Notes under the pieces: model-generated
What the model was told of the DNA's origin: nothing
The model's input: only the letters and a program-made list of their open reading frames with translations
Databases searched by the model: none
Program-made: the position numbers and the translations under genes
Origin: Nageia nagi
Taxonomy: Eukaryota > Pinophyta
NCBI GenBank assembly: GCA_050084985.1
Contig: JBITNC010000002.1
Coordinates: forward strand, 10,974,001 to 11,038,000
Reading direction: 5' to 3'
DNA: 64,000 nucleotides
Shown: piece after piece, positions 1 to 13,135 of the stretch
Position numbering within the stretch: the stretch's first letter is position 1
Layout: every line of letters begins with the position of its first letter

Positions 1-1975
1 TGATGTAGACGAAGCGTAGCCCGATAGTAGTGAGGATGAAATTGAAAAGGATCCAAATGAGAGAAAATCAACATAAATATAAATGAATGAAAAATCAAGA
101 AATATGATCCACAAAAGAAAAAGAAACAAAGCAAATCAAGGATAAGGAACTCTATACAAGGTACACAATAGGAGGAAGAAAATATTCCATTAAGACAACA
201 ATACTAATTTAGGAAGATAACAAATGTGGGTCAAAATCATATGGGAAGATCATCCCATCAAGAACTAAGGGATAAGAGGATAATAAAAGAAATTGCAAAT
301 GGATTTCAGCATATGTTTGATATGCATGGGCTCCTTTTGTTCCCTATCAATAAATCTTAAGCATTTAATAAAACTTTTATAGGGTTGTATTTGAGCTACA
401 ATTAAGCTGCGATTGGGATACTATATATTAGATGTTTTGGCTACCATCAAGTTATGGTTGGATATAAATAGTAAAATACTTTGATCCAATGGATACATAA
501 TGATATATATTTGTACCAAGTTTTGGGATCCTATTAAAACCTGTGCTTTTTATAATATAATTTACCCTTATTATCAAAAACAAATCAATATAACATCTTA
601 TTAGGGAGACTGGATTCATGCCATGGGGGTATTTTCTTCAACCTTGCATGCATTCTTGAAGTTTCAACATTAAGAACAAGTTTACACAATCAACATAGAA
701 TATGATCCAAAGATCATGATTGGAAGGGTACAAATTACTTTCATCCCTAATTAAATTAAGAAAGTAATAAAAGAAAAGAATAAGAAACCAAATATCAAGG
801 AAACTAAAATGGGGATGTACAAATTCAAAGATGAAAAAATCAAAAACTCAATCAATGAACATGGGAAACCTTAGACAAAGGATCTCCTGAAGGAGATGAA
901 ATAGTTGTTTATCTCCACCCAAGATCACCTTGGATGGAATCTTCTACTAATATTAAGAACACATAAATCATTCATATAAGAGAACTCAAACATGTATAGT
1001 GGTTACTCCAACTATGGGAGTACATCCACTTGAACCATCTCAAATTCTATTATCTCAAGAACTTTAACTCTCTCTACAACTAGAAGCATATTCAAGCTTC
1101 CTACAAGATCAAGCTCTCCTCATACTACAAGCATGAGAGTGCTTTCTACAAGTGTGTTTTACAACAAGAGCAAGCCCTCTATTTATAGGTGAAAACCTTA
1201 TCTTAACTCACCTTTTTATCCATGGTTTACATGGTGTTAGAATGAAAAAGTGTCATGCTTAAGTGTAATTCAAAGTCTTTTGTTATTTAATCACTTTTAG
1301 GTATTAAGTAATAAAATAAGGAGTTACATAAAAGGAGCATTAATAATTATATATCATCTAGAGACTAACTTACACAATAATACATTATATGCTCTAACAT
1401 CTCTAGCATCAATGCTCTCAAAAGTGTCAACACATGCATGAAAAGATAATAAAAATAGATTCAAGAGGTACTCTATAATGAACATAATGCATCATCTAAT
1501 TCTAAGATTGAAAGGTCAAGCACAAAGGAAAAATCAATCATTAGACAAAAATCAAAGAAGAAGATAAGAACAAGCAATCCAAAGTTGATATGATCATTAA
1601 TACACCTTTCATTTCAAATTACTTAGGAATTCATAAGCATAAAGGAGGTTCTTGTAGAAAATATAAGAAATAAATTGAATCCATAGATAAAGTATTAAAA
1701 GACCACCCACAATGGGATCTAAAGGAAAAAAAGTGGGGTAGGACATGGTAAAAGGAATGAGACAAATTTTGATTCTAGTTCAAAGAGCTTAGGGTTAGAG
1801 AGTGGAAGTTGAGATTCATAGGATAAAATAGTAGCAATGGTAGAAATCTCAAAAATTCTTAAATTCCTAAGACTTTAAAAAAAGGATCTAAAATAAGGCA
1901 TAAAAGCATCAATATTGTCAACAATATTAGCACTAGGAAATCAAAGAATGATTCAACTAGTATATAAAAATTCTC
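1..1975. other. AT-rich stretch with no recognisable gene
   Basis: No reading frame with family features was found. The stretch is rich in stops on both strands. A 'CTCTATTTATAGG' word near 1165-1185 resembles the promoter of plant LTRs, so part of it may be a decayed LTR or 5' end of the Tat-type element whose RT starts near 1980. No paired LTR could be found by eye. Confidence 0.3.
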
Positions 1976-1979
1976 ATTA

Positions 1980-2570
1980 GGTTCCCTTCCCTTGGATATG
2001 TTTGAAATAAATGATGCAATTTTAGATACTTTGGGAGAAATAATTGATTTAATATTATCTTATGCACTCTCATATTATAATCAAATAAGGATTAACCCAG
2101 CTAACATGCACAAGATAACCTTCTACAATTCTTGTTGTTAATTTTATTAACAATAAAAAGAGAAACTAATCAAAGTGCAATGGTATTAATGTTACATGGT
2201 CTAATTCATAAGATAATGTAATTTTATGTAGATAATGTCTTAGTGAAATCAAAGAAAAAGGAAGATCATATTAAAGATCTTACAGTTGTCTTTGAGAGGG
2301 TAAATAAGTTCAAGCTAAAATGAAGCCTTAAAAGTGTGTTTTTAGAGTGTCAAGTGGAAAGCTTTTGGGTTTTATTATATCCAAATGAGGGATTGAGATA
2401 GATAAAAATAAATTTAAGGTAATATTAGAAATGTATTCTCCAAGGAATATTAAGAACCTTAGAATTTTTCATGGCAAAGTGCAAGTTGTAAGAAGGTTTA
2501 TAGCTCAATTGGTTAGTAATAATGCTCCTTACAACTATCTTTTTTAAGAAGGATACAAAGTTAATTTGGG
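1980..2570 (+). pseudogene. Decayed Ty3/gypsy (Tat lineage) reverse transcriptase
   Basis: Frame-broken translation shows RT landmarks in the right order: a block ending YYNQIRINPANMHKITF (palm region, about 2075-2130), the catalytic-box remnant YVDN (2227-2238, the second Asp replaced by Asn), then a KLLGFIIS block near 2360. Stops and frame changes interrupt it, so no active enzyme is possible. In an active element this domain copies the RNA genome into cDNA inside the virus-like particle. It is the first of four consecutive pol pieces up to about 4890. Confidence 0.75.
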
Positions 2571-2599
2571 ATATTAAGTATTAAGTTCCATTCAAAGAT

Positions 2600-3000
2600 A
2601 TAAAAATTTACTTAATCCTCCTATTTTAGCTCCTATTGATCCTTCAAAACCTTTATATTTATACATATCAGTGACCCAAAATGCCTTGGGGGCAATGCTT
2701 GCACAAAATACTAATGATAACAAAGAAAGATCAATTTATTACATCTCTAAAACATTTCTTCAACATGAGATAATATGTAGTCCAATAGAAACTTTATGAT
2801 ATGCTATAGCATATGTAATAGAAAACATAAGGCATTATATGATCACAAATATAACATTTATGGTTGCTCAAGCTAATGCATTGAAGTATCTTCTATCAAA
2901 TCCACATCTCCAAGGAAAAACAACCAAATGGATAATGCTTCTAGAGGTGTTTGATCTCATTTATATGCATAAAAATACCATTAAAGCATAATCCATAACA
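2600..3000 (+). pseudogene. Decayed gypsy-type RNase H domain (original RH of the Tat element)
   Basis: Follows the RT. Frame-broken translation contains PLYLYISVTQNALGAMLAQ, which aligns with the start of the gypsy RNase H domain, and then a block ending IENIRHYMI. The first catalytic Asp (TDAS box) reads ISVT, so the active site is lost. Loss of the original RNase H is the usual state in Tat elements that carry a second RNase H. The piece ends at a stop-rich linker before the second domain at about 3080. Confidence 0.65.
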
Positions 3001-3079
3001 AATTTCCTATCACAAGTCCTTACACAGAACCAACTCTATGCAATGAAGAATTCAGGATGAAATTACAGCCTATGCATAA

Positions 3080-3490
3080 GAAGAAGATGAAAATAATGAA
3101 TGGATCCTATACTTTGATGGATAAAAGTATATAAAAGAAGTTGGAGTAGGAACCATTCTCATTAACCCACAAGATCAAATTATCCCCATGGTATATAAGC
3201 TTACATATAATTATACAAACAACATGGTTGAATATAATGCTCTCGATTTAGGACTAAATGCTTATATGATGGTCAAGGTAAACAACATAAAGGTTTATGG
3301 GGATTCTTAGCTTGTTATTTAATCAAATTAATGAACTCTATAATACAAAAGATGAAAATTTGGTTCCATATAAGGAGCTAATTGACAAAAATTTTGGAGT
3401 TCATTTCAACAAGGTGCAACTTGAAAGTATCATAAGAAATAAAAATAGATTTTTTTATGCTATGGTTAGTGAAACATATTTAACACCAAT
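3080..3490 (+). pseudogene. Decayed second (archaeal-like) RNase H, located between RH and integrase
   Basis: The translation shows EWILYFDG (first catalytic Asp), VGVGTILINP, NNMVEYNAL (catalytic Glu) and VYGDS (second Asp), in that order. This is the signature of the additional RNase H that defines the Tat lineage of Ty3/gypsy elements. The small open frame at 3297-3494 is the downstream part of this domain. Its place here, after RT and RH and before integrase, is the arrangement known from typical plant Tat elements. The element at 44757-57961 has a different order. Confidence 0.7.
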
Positions 3491-3719
3491 TTAAGTTTAG
3501 GGTGAGGAAATAATTAGAAGGATCAAGAGCAACCCTTCTCACACTCTTGTTGAACATGATATGAAGGAAATCTTAAAAATGCTTACATTGGTAGCTTGCT
3601 TTGTTCTACCACATAAAGCATGGTATGAAGATATCTACAAGTATCTCAAGGATGGAACAATGCCTAAAAGTTGAAAGAAAGAAAAATTAAAGAATAAGAC
3701 TAAAAAATATAATTACAAG

Positions 3720-4890
3720 GTATGTAATCATTTTTTATTTTATTTATAAAATTACTTTTGAAGGTATATTGTTGAGATGTTTACTTCTTGAAGAAGTTGA
3801 GAAAGTAATAGAACAAGTCCATGATAGCCAAAGTGGACAACATTTTAATGGTAGGGCTATCTATCATAAACTTCTAATATTAGGATATTATTTACCATCC
3901 ATGGTGCATAATTGTATAGTTTATGTAAGAAAGTGTAAAAGCTATCAAAAACATATCAATTTGAAATTAACACCTTCTCATAAGCTTCATGCAATGGTTT
4001 CTCCTTGGCCTTTTTCCATTTGGGATGTGGATCTCATAACTGTGATTAATCCTAAGTAAAGGGAAGGATATAAATTTATCATAAAATCTATAGAATATTT
4101 TACAAAGTGGGTTGAAGTTATCCCACTAAGATCATCCAAAGGACCTCAAATAATGAAATTTATAATTGAGAACAACGTGAGAATATTTGGTATTCCATCA
4201 AATATCATTATGGATAATGGAACAAATTTTAGGGGTAAGGAGGTAAAGAATTTTTACAAGGAGTTTCATATCCAACAGAATTTTGCCTCAACATACTATC
4301 CTCAAAGCAATGGACATGATGAAGCAACAACTAATACCATTGTTAATATCTTATGTAAAATAGTTTAAAGGCATGGAAGAGATTAGCATGAGCAATTAGT
4401 ATATGATTTATGGGCATATAGAACTAGTATCAGATCTACTACATGACATACTCCATACTATTTAACGTATGGAGATAAAGTTTTCTTACCTTTAGAAGCT
4501 AAGATGCCATATTTAAGAGTCTTATTAGAGGGAACATCAATTGAATAATAAACTAGGCAAGCAAAGTTAAGATAACTAAAGAGACTAAATGAAAAAAGAG
4601 TAAATGCTCTTGAACATCTCAAGGTTTATCAAAATAAGATAAAAGAAAGGAATACAATAAGAATATCATGCAAAAGGAATTCAAGGTTGGTGATTTAGTG
4701 CTCAAGGAAAATCATCACAATGCCAAGCTAGAAAAAGAAAACAAAAAAAGGTTTGATCCAAATTGAATTGGATCATACATCATCAAGGAGAAATATAACA
4801 ATTGGGCATACAAATTGTAGACCCTTGAAGGAAAGAAGAAAATTTTTACAATAAACGTAATGCATTATGTAGTCTTAGTAAGATAACTTA
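3720..4890 (+). pseudogene. Decayed Ty3/gypsy integrase (zinc-binding, core and C-terminal parts)
   Basis: The 96-codon open stretch at 3769-4059 holds the HHCC zinc-binding module (a His pair near 'HDSQSGQHF', then CKSYQKH in place of a CxxC pair) and the first catalytic region (WDVDLI). The stretch at 4153-4368 carries IIMDNGTNF (second catalytic Asp) and YYPQSNGHDEA, where the catalytic Glu is shifted or lost. Weak C-terminal similarity continues to about 4890. Integrase inserts the cDNA into the genome. Stops at 4057, 4366 and beyond show this copy is dead. Confidence 0.75.
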
Positions 4891-5329
4891 TATTGACTAA
4901 TAAGGAAACAAGGCTTGAGTATTTTATTTCAGATCTTCTTAATTGCCAAGTTATCCTTCATATCTCCAACAAGAAAGGAATACAAAATAATAATAATAAA
5001 AATTTGGAAAGTTTACAATAATTTGATGTATGAAGAAGATGTGTATGATTCAAATCAATTATTTTAAGATGCTTAACCCTTATCGATTTGACCACCACTT
5101 GGTTCTGTCAAATTTACTAAAAAGTGCAATGATGTAATTATTACTACCTACAATAAAAATGATATAATTGCAATTCCTAATGGCATTCAAATAGAGTAAT
5201 TGCATTCAAGTTTGACCACATCATTACATAATCGTATATGTCATCATGATTGGGTTATCCAATAAATTCATCCTCCAATTTACACCAATGATTCCTCCTA
5301 ACAAGATGAACCAATAACTTTTCAAAATA

Positions 5330-6660
5330 ACAAAGGAAAATTAAAAATGGATAATACAACTACAATAGTCAAATATTTGGTAAATGAGTCCTTAGAAAAA
5401 TAGGAAAATTGGAGTATTAAAGAACATGATATTAAAGTTTAATTACTTATGGAAATGCAAGAAAATGAAGCATTTCAAAAATCATCTTATGGGGACCAAT
5501 AACAATTGATATATCAATTGCTTGATTACCTAGAGGAGAAAATAATCAATAGAATAGATCCCTTCCTGATATTAAAGGAGAAAGTGTTGAAGATTCAACA
5601 AGTGACACAAAATGCACCTTAAACAAGGTAAAAAGTGCAGCAAATGGCACAAAAAGAAGGGAAACAAGAAAAAGGAAAAGAAGATCATTCTCAAAAGAAA
5701 AAAATAGTTAAATCAATCCCCTCAATAATCAAATAAATATCAAAAAGTTAATCAAAAAATTATCAAAGATAGAAGAAGCACTTAAGGAAATGAAAAAAAA
5801 TGTCCACCTCCAAGCAATGATAATTTCCCAACTTTTAATACATTGTTATGCGTAAGAATTGATAATAGAATTTGGACAAGGGAAAGGAGTATTAAATTCA
5901 TCAAATATGATGGCTCTCAAGATCCAAATATGCATATGCAAAAATATAAAGAGGATACTAAGGAATATATGAATAATCTAGATATGTTGATCAAGTTGTT
6001 CCCTCAAGCTTTAAACAATGCACTTCAATGGTATTAACTCTTTCTTCAAGTAGGATTGATAGTTATAAGTATTTTATTTGTCAATTTGTAGAGAAATACA
6101 AGCATAACATTAAGGTTAAATTAACATTTGAGGGCTTTTATAATTTAAAACAAAAATAAGGACAAGCATTTAGTGATTCTGTTAAAGAATGGAAAATGAT
6201 GGCAAATAAGATTATTACTAATGAAGATGAACTTAAAGGTGCATTTATAAGTTCTATTTTTCCACAATATAAGTTATAAGCTATCACTTATGAGGATGAG
6301 CCTTTGAATAAGATTATTGATAAATTGTTAAAGAAGGCAAAGTATCTTATCCTAATAAACTTACTTCAAAATCTAAATCACGAAAAGAAAGTGCAAAAAA
6401 ATTTAAAAAATGAGCAAGTGGTAGCAAAAGTTGATCAAGGAAAAAAATGAGAAAGATAGATTTCAAAAAAGGTCAAAAAGAAAATATAAAAAATTTCCAG
6501 AGTATATCTTGGATACCTTGGTTGCAAAGAATATCATAAAACTTCCTCTTGCCAAGAAACATTATTTCCCAAATGGAGTTTTCGATAGTTATAGATTTCA
6601 GGAGTTCTAAAATTATCGTCAAGGAAAATTTTAGCCAGAAATCTTTGCTTATAAGCAAAT
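5330..6660 (+). pseudogene. Decayed retrotransposon gag, Tat-like, lying after the pol remnant
   Basis: The open stretch 5843-6037 encodes IKFIKYDGSQDPNMHMQKY followed by a block ending NNALQWY, the retrotransposon gag fold start and its conserved WY. The next frame continues with an FVEKYKHNIKVKLTF block and a QAFSDSVKEWK block. The block near 6510-6600 (DTLVAKNIIKLPLAKKHYF) matches the linker that precedes the zinc knuckle or protease in Tat gags. Because gag normally precedes pol, its position after the integrase remnant at 4890 means a second element or a rearrangement. It stops abruptly near 6660. Confidence 0.65.
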
Positions 6661-8476
6661 TTTTTATTTGATGAATTCTAGGAGTACGAGTTAGTGCACA
6701 ATCACCAAAATTTAAAAGATATTTTAAATTATAATGGTCGGCTCACCAAAAAATTATAATCATTTAATTTTTATATGCATTCACTGACCTTGTGAATTAT
6801 ATTATAGAAATAATCACCAAAATTTTATACCAATAATTGCATTTATACATTGCAATTATCTAGTTGCATGGTACCACCATCTGGTTGCATTGGTGCTTAT
6901 ACTCTTTTAGGGATAAACAAAAGGTATTTATTCCCTTTTTAGTGTAAATAGAAGGTGTTTATCCCCTTTCAAGAGTAAATAGAAGGCGTTTAACCTAGAT
7001 CCCTATATCTAACCATTATGTAATCGGATGGTTCAATATGCAACTGTCTAGTTGCATTTTATGACAATTATTGTGGAAAAATATAGAGATATGTTATTTT
7101 CATGAGAAAAAAAATTGCAAAAAATAAATCACCAAAAAATCTACTTTTTTGGGAGGGAATATAATTTGCTTTGATTTTTATGACCACAAGATGAAAATCA
7201 CCAACCTAGCGAATCGGATTCACCTTTGTTTATATAAAAAAAAAAATTAGGATAGGGGGTCTTAAAATGAACTCTGGTTATCATAAAAATACAAATCATA
7301 CAATCAAGAATTGTAGTAAATTAAGATATATAATATAATATTTGATTGAGAAAAATGCAATTAGGTTTGAAGATGATAAACCACAAAAGAGCACAATGTA
7401 GCTAAAGAGCCAATTATTTCCATTAGCATTTGAATTCGTCTTCAGCACCTTAGTTTCACTGTTTAGATCAATAAATCAATTCAGAAAAGTATCAAAAGAA
7501 TTAAAAATGGAAACAATGTTGATCCCAAATTAAAATCAAGATATCTCTCTCAAAAGGATACTTGAAAATGCATTGAAGTAGCACTGGGAGCTCTCCTAGC
7601 TCATCATGGATCATCTATTAGGCTTGCATTCTCTTAGGTAAATAGGTTAATTGGCTCCTAGATTGTGTTCTTAGTTTGCATTGCAAAACATTTTGGTTTA
7701 CATTTTTGCATCATTAAATCATATGAGCATTCTCAATTTTGCATCTTGTCATTTAAGCATCTCATTTAGTTCAAATCATTTTAGAAATTGCCTTATTGTT
7801 TGCAAGTATAAACCTTATCATGCATTCTTACATTTTTTTCATGTATGCATTCATGTTCTTTTTACAATTTTATATTCATTTTTTTTATAAAAATGTTGAT
7901 AAGTAATTCATTATAAGACATACTAATTGTATAAATAGCTAGTAGTGTCTCTTATATTAGACATAGGCCACACCCTCTATACCCCTTGCTACTAGTCTCC
8001 CCTGAAATAGGGTCATCACTCTCCATAGCTTAGGTCCCCATACATGTACTCATGCTCAAATGTGAGGTATCACTCTCCACATTTGTAGTTAATCTTGAGG
8101 CTCTTAGTCTATCCTTATACCTTTGCACTTTCCTCTCATTTCACTTGCTCATCTAAGCATACAAAGTGAAGAGTTGGTATAGTGTTATTGTTTCACCTAG
8201 AGGTAGAGGCATGTCTAGTCTCTATCTTATGTAACTTATGTTATCTTCCCCTTGATTCATGCCACATTGAACCTTAACCTCTTTGGCTCAATCAATCATG
8301 CATGTAACTATGTAACTTCATCTTCAAAGGTTCAAAGTTTAACTAGCTCTACCACTCTAATTCTAAGGTCCTCTCCACTTATGAAACCATAAAATTGTAT
8401 AACTATCACATTAAAATAAAATTAACATAGTAAACTAGTCTAACAAAGTAACATTCTAACAACTAACTGTAATACA
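6661..8476. other. Intergenic AT-rich sequence; short direct repeats near 6912-6990
   Basis: No coding region was recognised. A motif of about 36 bp of the form 'AAATAGAAGGTGTTTA' recurs imperfectly three times at 6912-6990, and 'CTAGTTGCAT'-like words recur at 6860-7060. These may be the border of a decayed LTR. The open frame at 7681-7890 is low-complexity and has no family features. Confidence 0.3.
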
Positions 8477-9760
8477 TCATGAGTTCAAATACATACAAGG
8501 TTGATCAGGTGAGAGAGGCAAGGCCTCGGGGACGTCCACATCCTCAACAAGACTAGAGGCATACAACTCCTTCATGTCCACCTTCTCTTCCAACTCCAAC
8601 TCCTCCATCTCAAACTCTTGGTAGTTTGAGTCCTCCTCCTTTATATCAAGGAGGCCAATGGGTCTAGGTCGCAAACAATGCCACCATTAGATATACTAAT
8701 CAATGATATCCATCACATTGATATCATTGTTGATATCGAATAATGAGTGTGACTCTGGATCCTCCTAGGTGCATCGCCATGGTGGCATGAAACATACACC
8801 CTCAAGAATGTGTCTCTCCCTTATATAATAAACAAGGTAGTGTATAGTTAAGGGCACATCTTGTCCAATATTGAACTACCATAAAATTGATTTGGACAGT
8901 AAGGCTCAACAAATCCCCTACATAACTATAGTGAGCATGGGTGTCATACCCATGCTAACTCATATGCATATTGTTATCACATCCAAACATGTCTCTATGA
9001 TCACCTAGCGATGTCAACATCCTCAATGTCATTTTTCTACTACCTCTTCACCTTGATGTCATGTGTTGGGTAGGTTCCTCACTCCTCACTGATCCAATAG
9101 TACCACATTAGTTTTTCAAGGCCACATGAGTGTTGTAGTTCTATTATTTGATGGATGCATATGTGTTGATACACCCACACCTAAAGTAGTGTTGTATGGG
9201 AAATGGTATGATCCTTGTGTTCCACCATTATGAACTCATGGAGATTGAGATAGAATCAGGCTAGTATAGTTTATGCCCATGCATATACTAACTCATATTG
9301 GATCATGTCTCATATGATATGCATCATGTCATAAGGAAATGCATTTTGACACTTGTCTAGATGAAAGAGTTCATCGATGAGAGATACCATCATCTAACTA
9401 GGGAAAGCATGGCCTTACAAGTAGCATGTACAAAGCACTCTCTCTTATAGAGGTGATAGTCATTAGATCTTGTAAACCATTCAACAAGGGCCTCTCCCTC
9501 CTTTAACAAACTAATATGTGTAAACTAAACTTAATCATGATAGGCATGTGCCATATATGATGGATATCCTCCAACATCTCAATCATCTACTCGTTCAACA
9601 AATGGAAGGAATTGCAATCTAGATCTTAGCACTCACATAAAGCAAATTGTAGAGGAATATCAACATGAACATGTCTCATCTGAAACATATAAATCAAAGA
9701 TGTCATAGTCAAGGTGGTTTCATCATTAAGTGATAATGGTCATTGTCACATCAATTTTTT
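8477..9760 (-). pseudogene. Remnant resembling a plant mobile domain (PMD) gene
   Basis: Read on the minus strand, broken frames show features I associate with the plant mobile domain fold: an FYLNLHEF segment followed by a VWVYQHICIH block (compare 'LLxLWxYEH'), a VEPYCPNQFYGSSILDKM block (compare 'ExYxPxRVxRQFGxxQxIP'), and a final open stretch (8477-8674) with an acidic tail rich in Glu. PMDs occur in transposon proteins and domesticated plant genes. Many stops make this a relic. The assignment rests on by-eye similarity and is tentative. Confidence 0.4.
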
Positions 9761-9789
9761 GGCAACACTACTAGATGGATCAGGTCACA

Positions 9790-12230
9790 CAACTTCAACG
9801 ATGCTGAATTCAAAAATAAATAAATAAACTAGTAGGTACTTTCTCAAATTTATGTTTATTCTCTTCTCTATTTTCACTAATTTTCTAGTTTTATGTAGGT
9901 ATGAATATAAAGTATGTAAGTACATCTAATAAAAATTAAGATATAATTTTGATTTAAATAACTAAAACGATGAAAACAAAACCAACAATTTTGAATATTG
10001 TCCATAAAATCGATAACAGTTTTGTAAACTATCTATAAAATCGACGATAATCTTGTAAACTATTTAAAATATGTTTATCACGTTTAATAGATCATATTTT
10101 TAATCCACATTAAAAATAAATAATAAAATTCTAAAAAAAATCTGCATTAAACTATACAACTAGTTCAATTTCATTTTTCAATTATTATTTGCATGAAATT
10201 GGTCTATAGAAACAACATAATCGATGATCAACAAAATTGACAAAAAGAATTTTTATGAAATAATTCTTCCTCCTTATCAATGGATGCTCCATGGCACACA
10301 ATCAACATGCGGAAGAGGATGATCGATGAAAACATAATCAGACCAAGAATCCAATGGTGTAAACTCACCAAATTAGCTAAATAACCAGGTAGGTTGACTC
10401 ACAATTCATAATCACCAAAGACAAGGCAACCCAACTAAGACCTTTCATAACTTATTTTTTTATTATATTTTTCCCTTTTTCGCTTTGAAATTTTTTATGG
10501 TTTCATATGCATGAAAATGTGAAAGTAATATGTTTTTTTTATTCAATTCACTAGTAAATGAAGTTATGACATAAATCTTTTATTATCTTTGTCTTGATTC
10601 TTTCAAGTTCTACCAAAAATGCATGCATAGCTTGAATGAGTAGTTCTTTTATGTTGAATTTCATTTATATGATACTCTTAAATTTTCACTTTTCAATGGT
10701 GTAGTTTTAAATCTCCTTGGAACTTGGTATGTCAATTGTTTGTTCAAAATCATGTTAGATCTTTCACATGCATTTGAATATTGTCTTTTCATAATTTATT
10801 CAATGCTATTTATCATTTCTAATAGTTATTATTAAGCAAGTGTTTTTCATTGTAATTTTTATTAAGGAAAATCAAAATTGGCATCATCCTTGCTTTTTGC
10901 AACAAAAACATTATCATTGTAAATACTACAAAACTGCAAGCTTCTTAGAAAGCAGAAATAAGTAATAACAGGTATTATGTACCCTCTTACATTATTTTTC
11001 TCTCATAATTCAAGCACGAAAAGTCAAATTCTCAATATCGCAAGATTATTCTAACAAAAATGCAATCAAGCTTCTTACAAGTCTCGATCAATAAGACACT
11101 AGCAACATATTTAACTTGAATTTTCTTATTGATGACAATTCTATCATATAAATCCAATCAATAAGACATCAACAATCCCTAAGTAGTTGTTCTTATTAAT
11201 GAAAATAATGTTGTTCCTTTTTGGATCTTTTAGGGCATTAAAGGACCCACTATCATGGCAACCTCATGATAATCAGTAAACTCTCTTTTGGATCTTTTTA
11301 AGCATTGTAAAAGACTCATCATCATGGAATCCCATGATAACAATATTTCTATTCAGATAAAATCATGACCCTTTTTGGAAAGATGAATATACTTCTAGAC
11401 TTTCCCTTTTTGTTATTTTTGAGAAATTAAAAGTTCTACTTTGGGTACAAGATCTCTATGATCCTTTATGGCTAGATAACTTCATTTATCAGATTATGAT
11501 TTAAAATGCTATATTTTATTATGATGATTTAATCTTTGCTTTACTATAGATATATCATAAAAGATGTCATCCACACTTGTAGTTATTTCTTTCATGCTTT
11601 TTTAGGAATATCTTTGTCAATATTAGAGAGTAAAGTTTTGTGTTGTCAATCCTTCAAAATAGAAGATGAAAGTTTTTGTCTTGGTTCTCATCCTTCCTCT
11701 TGGATACATGAGTTAGCCAAATCAAAAAGGAAGAATGGAAGAAGCTTCAAAACAATAGCATTTATACTACAACCATCCATCATTCAAGGAAGTACACTTA
11801 AATTTCATATATACATTTTTCTTTACATCTTTATGCTTCTTTGGATTATGTAAATTTGGGTTCCCACCATTCTATATCCAAATAAGGGCAAATTGTAAAT
11901 AGCTAAAAATGGTCACATCTAATAAATATATTATTAAAAATCATATTCATGGTGTCTAGTTGGTATATTATTTAAATATGCATCAAGGATAATTATGTTA
12001 ATTACTTGCTAATCATATGTTAATCAAGACTAATATCTCTTAGTCATGATTATATCTAGATTTGTCTCGATATCATCATTATTCTTAGAATGCCAACTAA
12101 TATTTTTCATTTTATTTCACAAGGTATAAAAGGAGCAAGGCATGGCATTCTCTATCAGATATAATCATGATAAGTTGACATTGAGACAACACGTCATATC
12201 TCTTATGGTGCTTCTTAGCACCACCTATCA
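9790..12230. other. Non-coding AT-rich stretch with small tandem duplications
   Basis: No gene features were found. Small duplications include 'AAATCGAYxA...TTTGTAAACTAT' twice near 10008-10070, and two imperfect copies of about 65 bp sharing TTTTGGATCTTTT...TCATGATAA at 11217-11282 and 11285-11345. The open frame 11536-11853 shows no domain and is AT-driven. Confidence 0.3.
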
Positions 12231-12235
12231 TACTT

Positions 12236-12364
12236 GGATTTGTTATGTTCTATAAGCTTTTTCACAATTTTCATTTAGTTCTACAGCATTATATCATACT
12301 TGAATTTATTATGTTCTAAAAGCTTTTTCACAATTTTCATTTAATTCTACAACATTATCAAACT
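12236..12364. repeat. Tandem duplication of about 65 bp
   Basis: Two adjacent copies, about 12236-12300 and 12301-12364, share TTATGTTCTAWAAGCTTTTTC followed by ACAATTTTCATTTARTTCTACA, with a few substitutions. A third partial copy (AACTTTTTCACAATCTTCATTTAATT) occurs near 12688-12716. Confidence 0.7.
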
Positions 12365-12470
12365 TGTATTTTGTTACAACTATGTTGTCATTCCTATTGC
12401 GAAGTAAGTCAAATTTACAATTTGAGTAATGAAAAACCTAGATCTAAGGCATTACACATCTAAATCTTGT
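12346..12470. repeat. Dispersed direct repeat, copy 1 (second copy 13021-13135)
   Basis: Both copies contain TTCTACAACATTATCAAACTT, then a variable run, then 'AATTTRAxTAATGA' and 'CTTAGATCCAAGRCATT'-like words in the same order and orientation. They are about 675 bp apart, so they could be the ends of a small decayed element, but no target duplication is recognisable. Confidence 0.55.
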
Positions 12471-13020
12471 TCATCACAAATTTGATCCAATCATGTTACA
12501 ATTTTGATTACATCACTTATAGATTGCTATCAATAAGGTGCACTCGTCTCATTATTGTTGGTATCTATTGTTGCACATTAATATCAATTGTTCTTTGGTA
12601 ACTTATAAACCAATTGGATTTTGTAATTATATTTATTTATAAATCATTTTCTTAAATATAAAATTGATCTGTAATGCTACAATATAACATAAACTTTTTC
12701 ACAATCTTCATTTAATTACGCCGAGAGGCATAACTACAATGGCAACCAAGAGGGTGGGGGTGACGAGCTAAAATGTTGCATCATCTATTCGATCATAAAC
12801 ATTTGATCGATTATTTTGATTTTATTAAAATTTTAATGTAAAACTGACTTTATTAATTTTAATAAATATTTTTATATATAAATGAAATATTTTATAAATT
12901 CAAAATCACAAAATAAAATTAATTAAAATTCAGCTACGTAACCACTTGCTATATCCAAGATAAACGTTTTAAGAAGGATCTCTCGACTTTTCTTGATATA
13001 TAAGAGGTTATATCAAAGCT

Positions 13021-13135
13021 AGTTCTACAACATTATCAAACTTGTATTTTTACAAGAATGTTATCATTATTAATACGAAATGAAATGTACAATTTAATTA
13101 ATGACAAACTTAGATCCAAGACATTGCATATTTTT
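13021..13135. repeat. Dispersed direct repeat, copy 2
   Basis: Second copy of the repeat at 12346-12470. It starts in the same TTCTACAACATTATCAAAC word and runs into the Ty1/copia-like fragment that begins just downstream. Confidence 0.55.
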
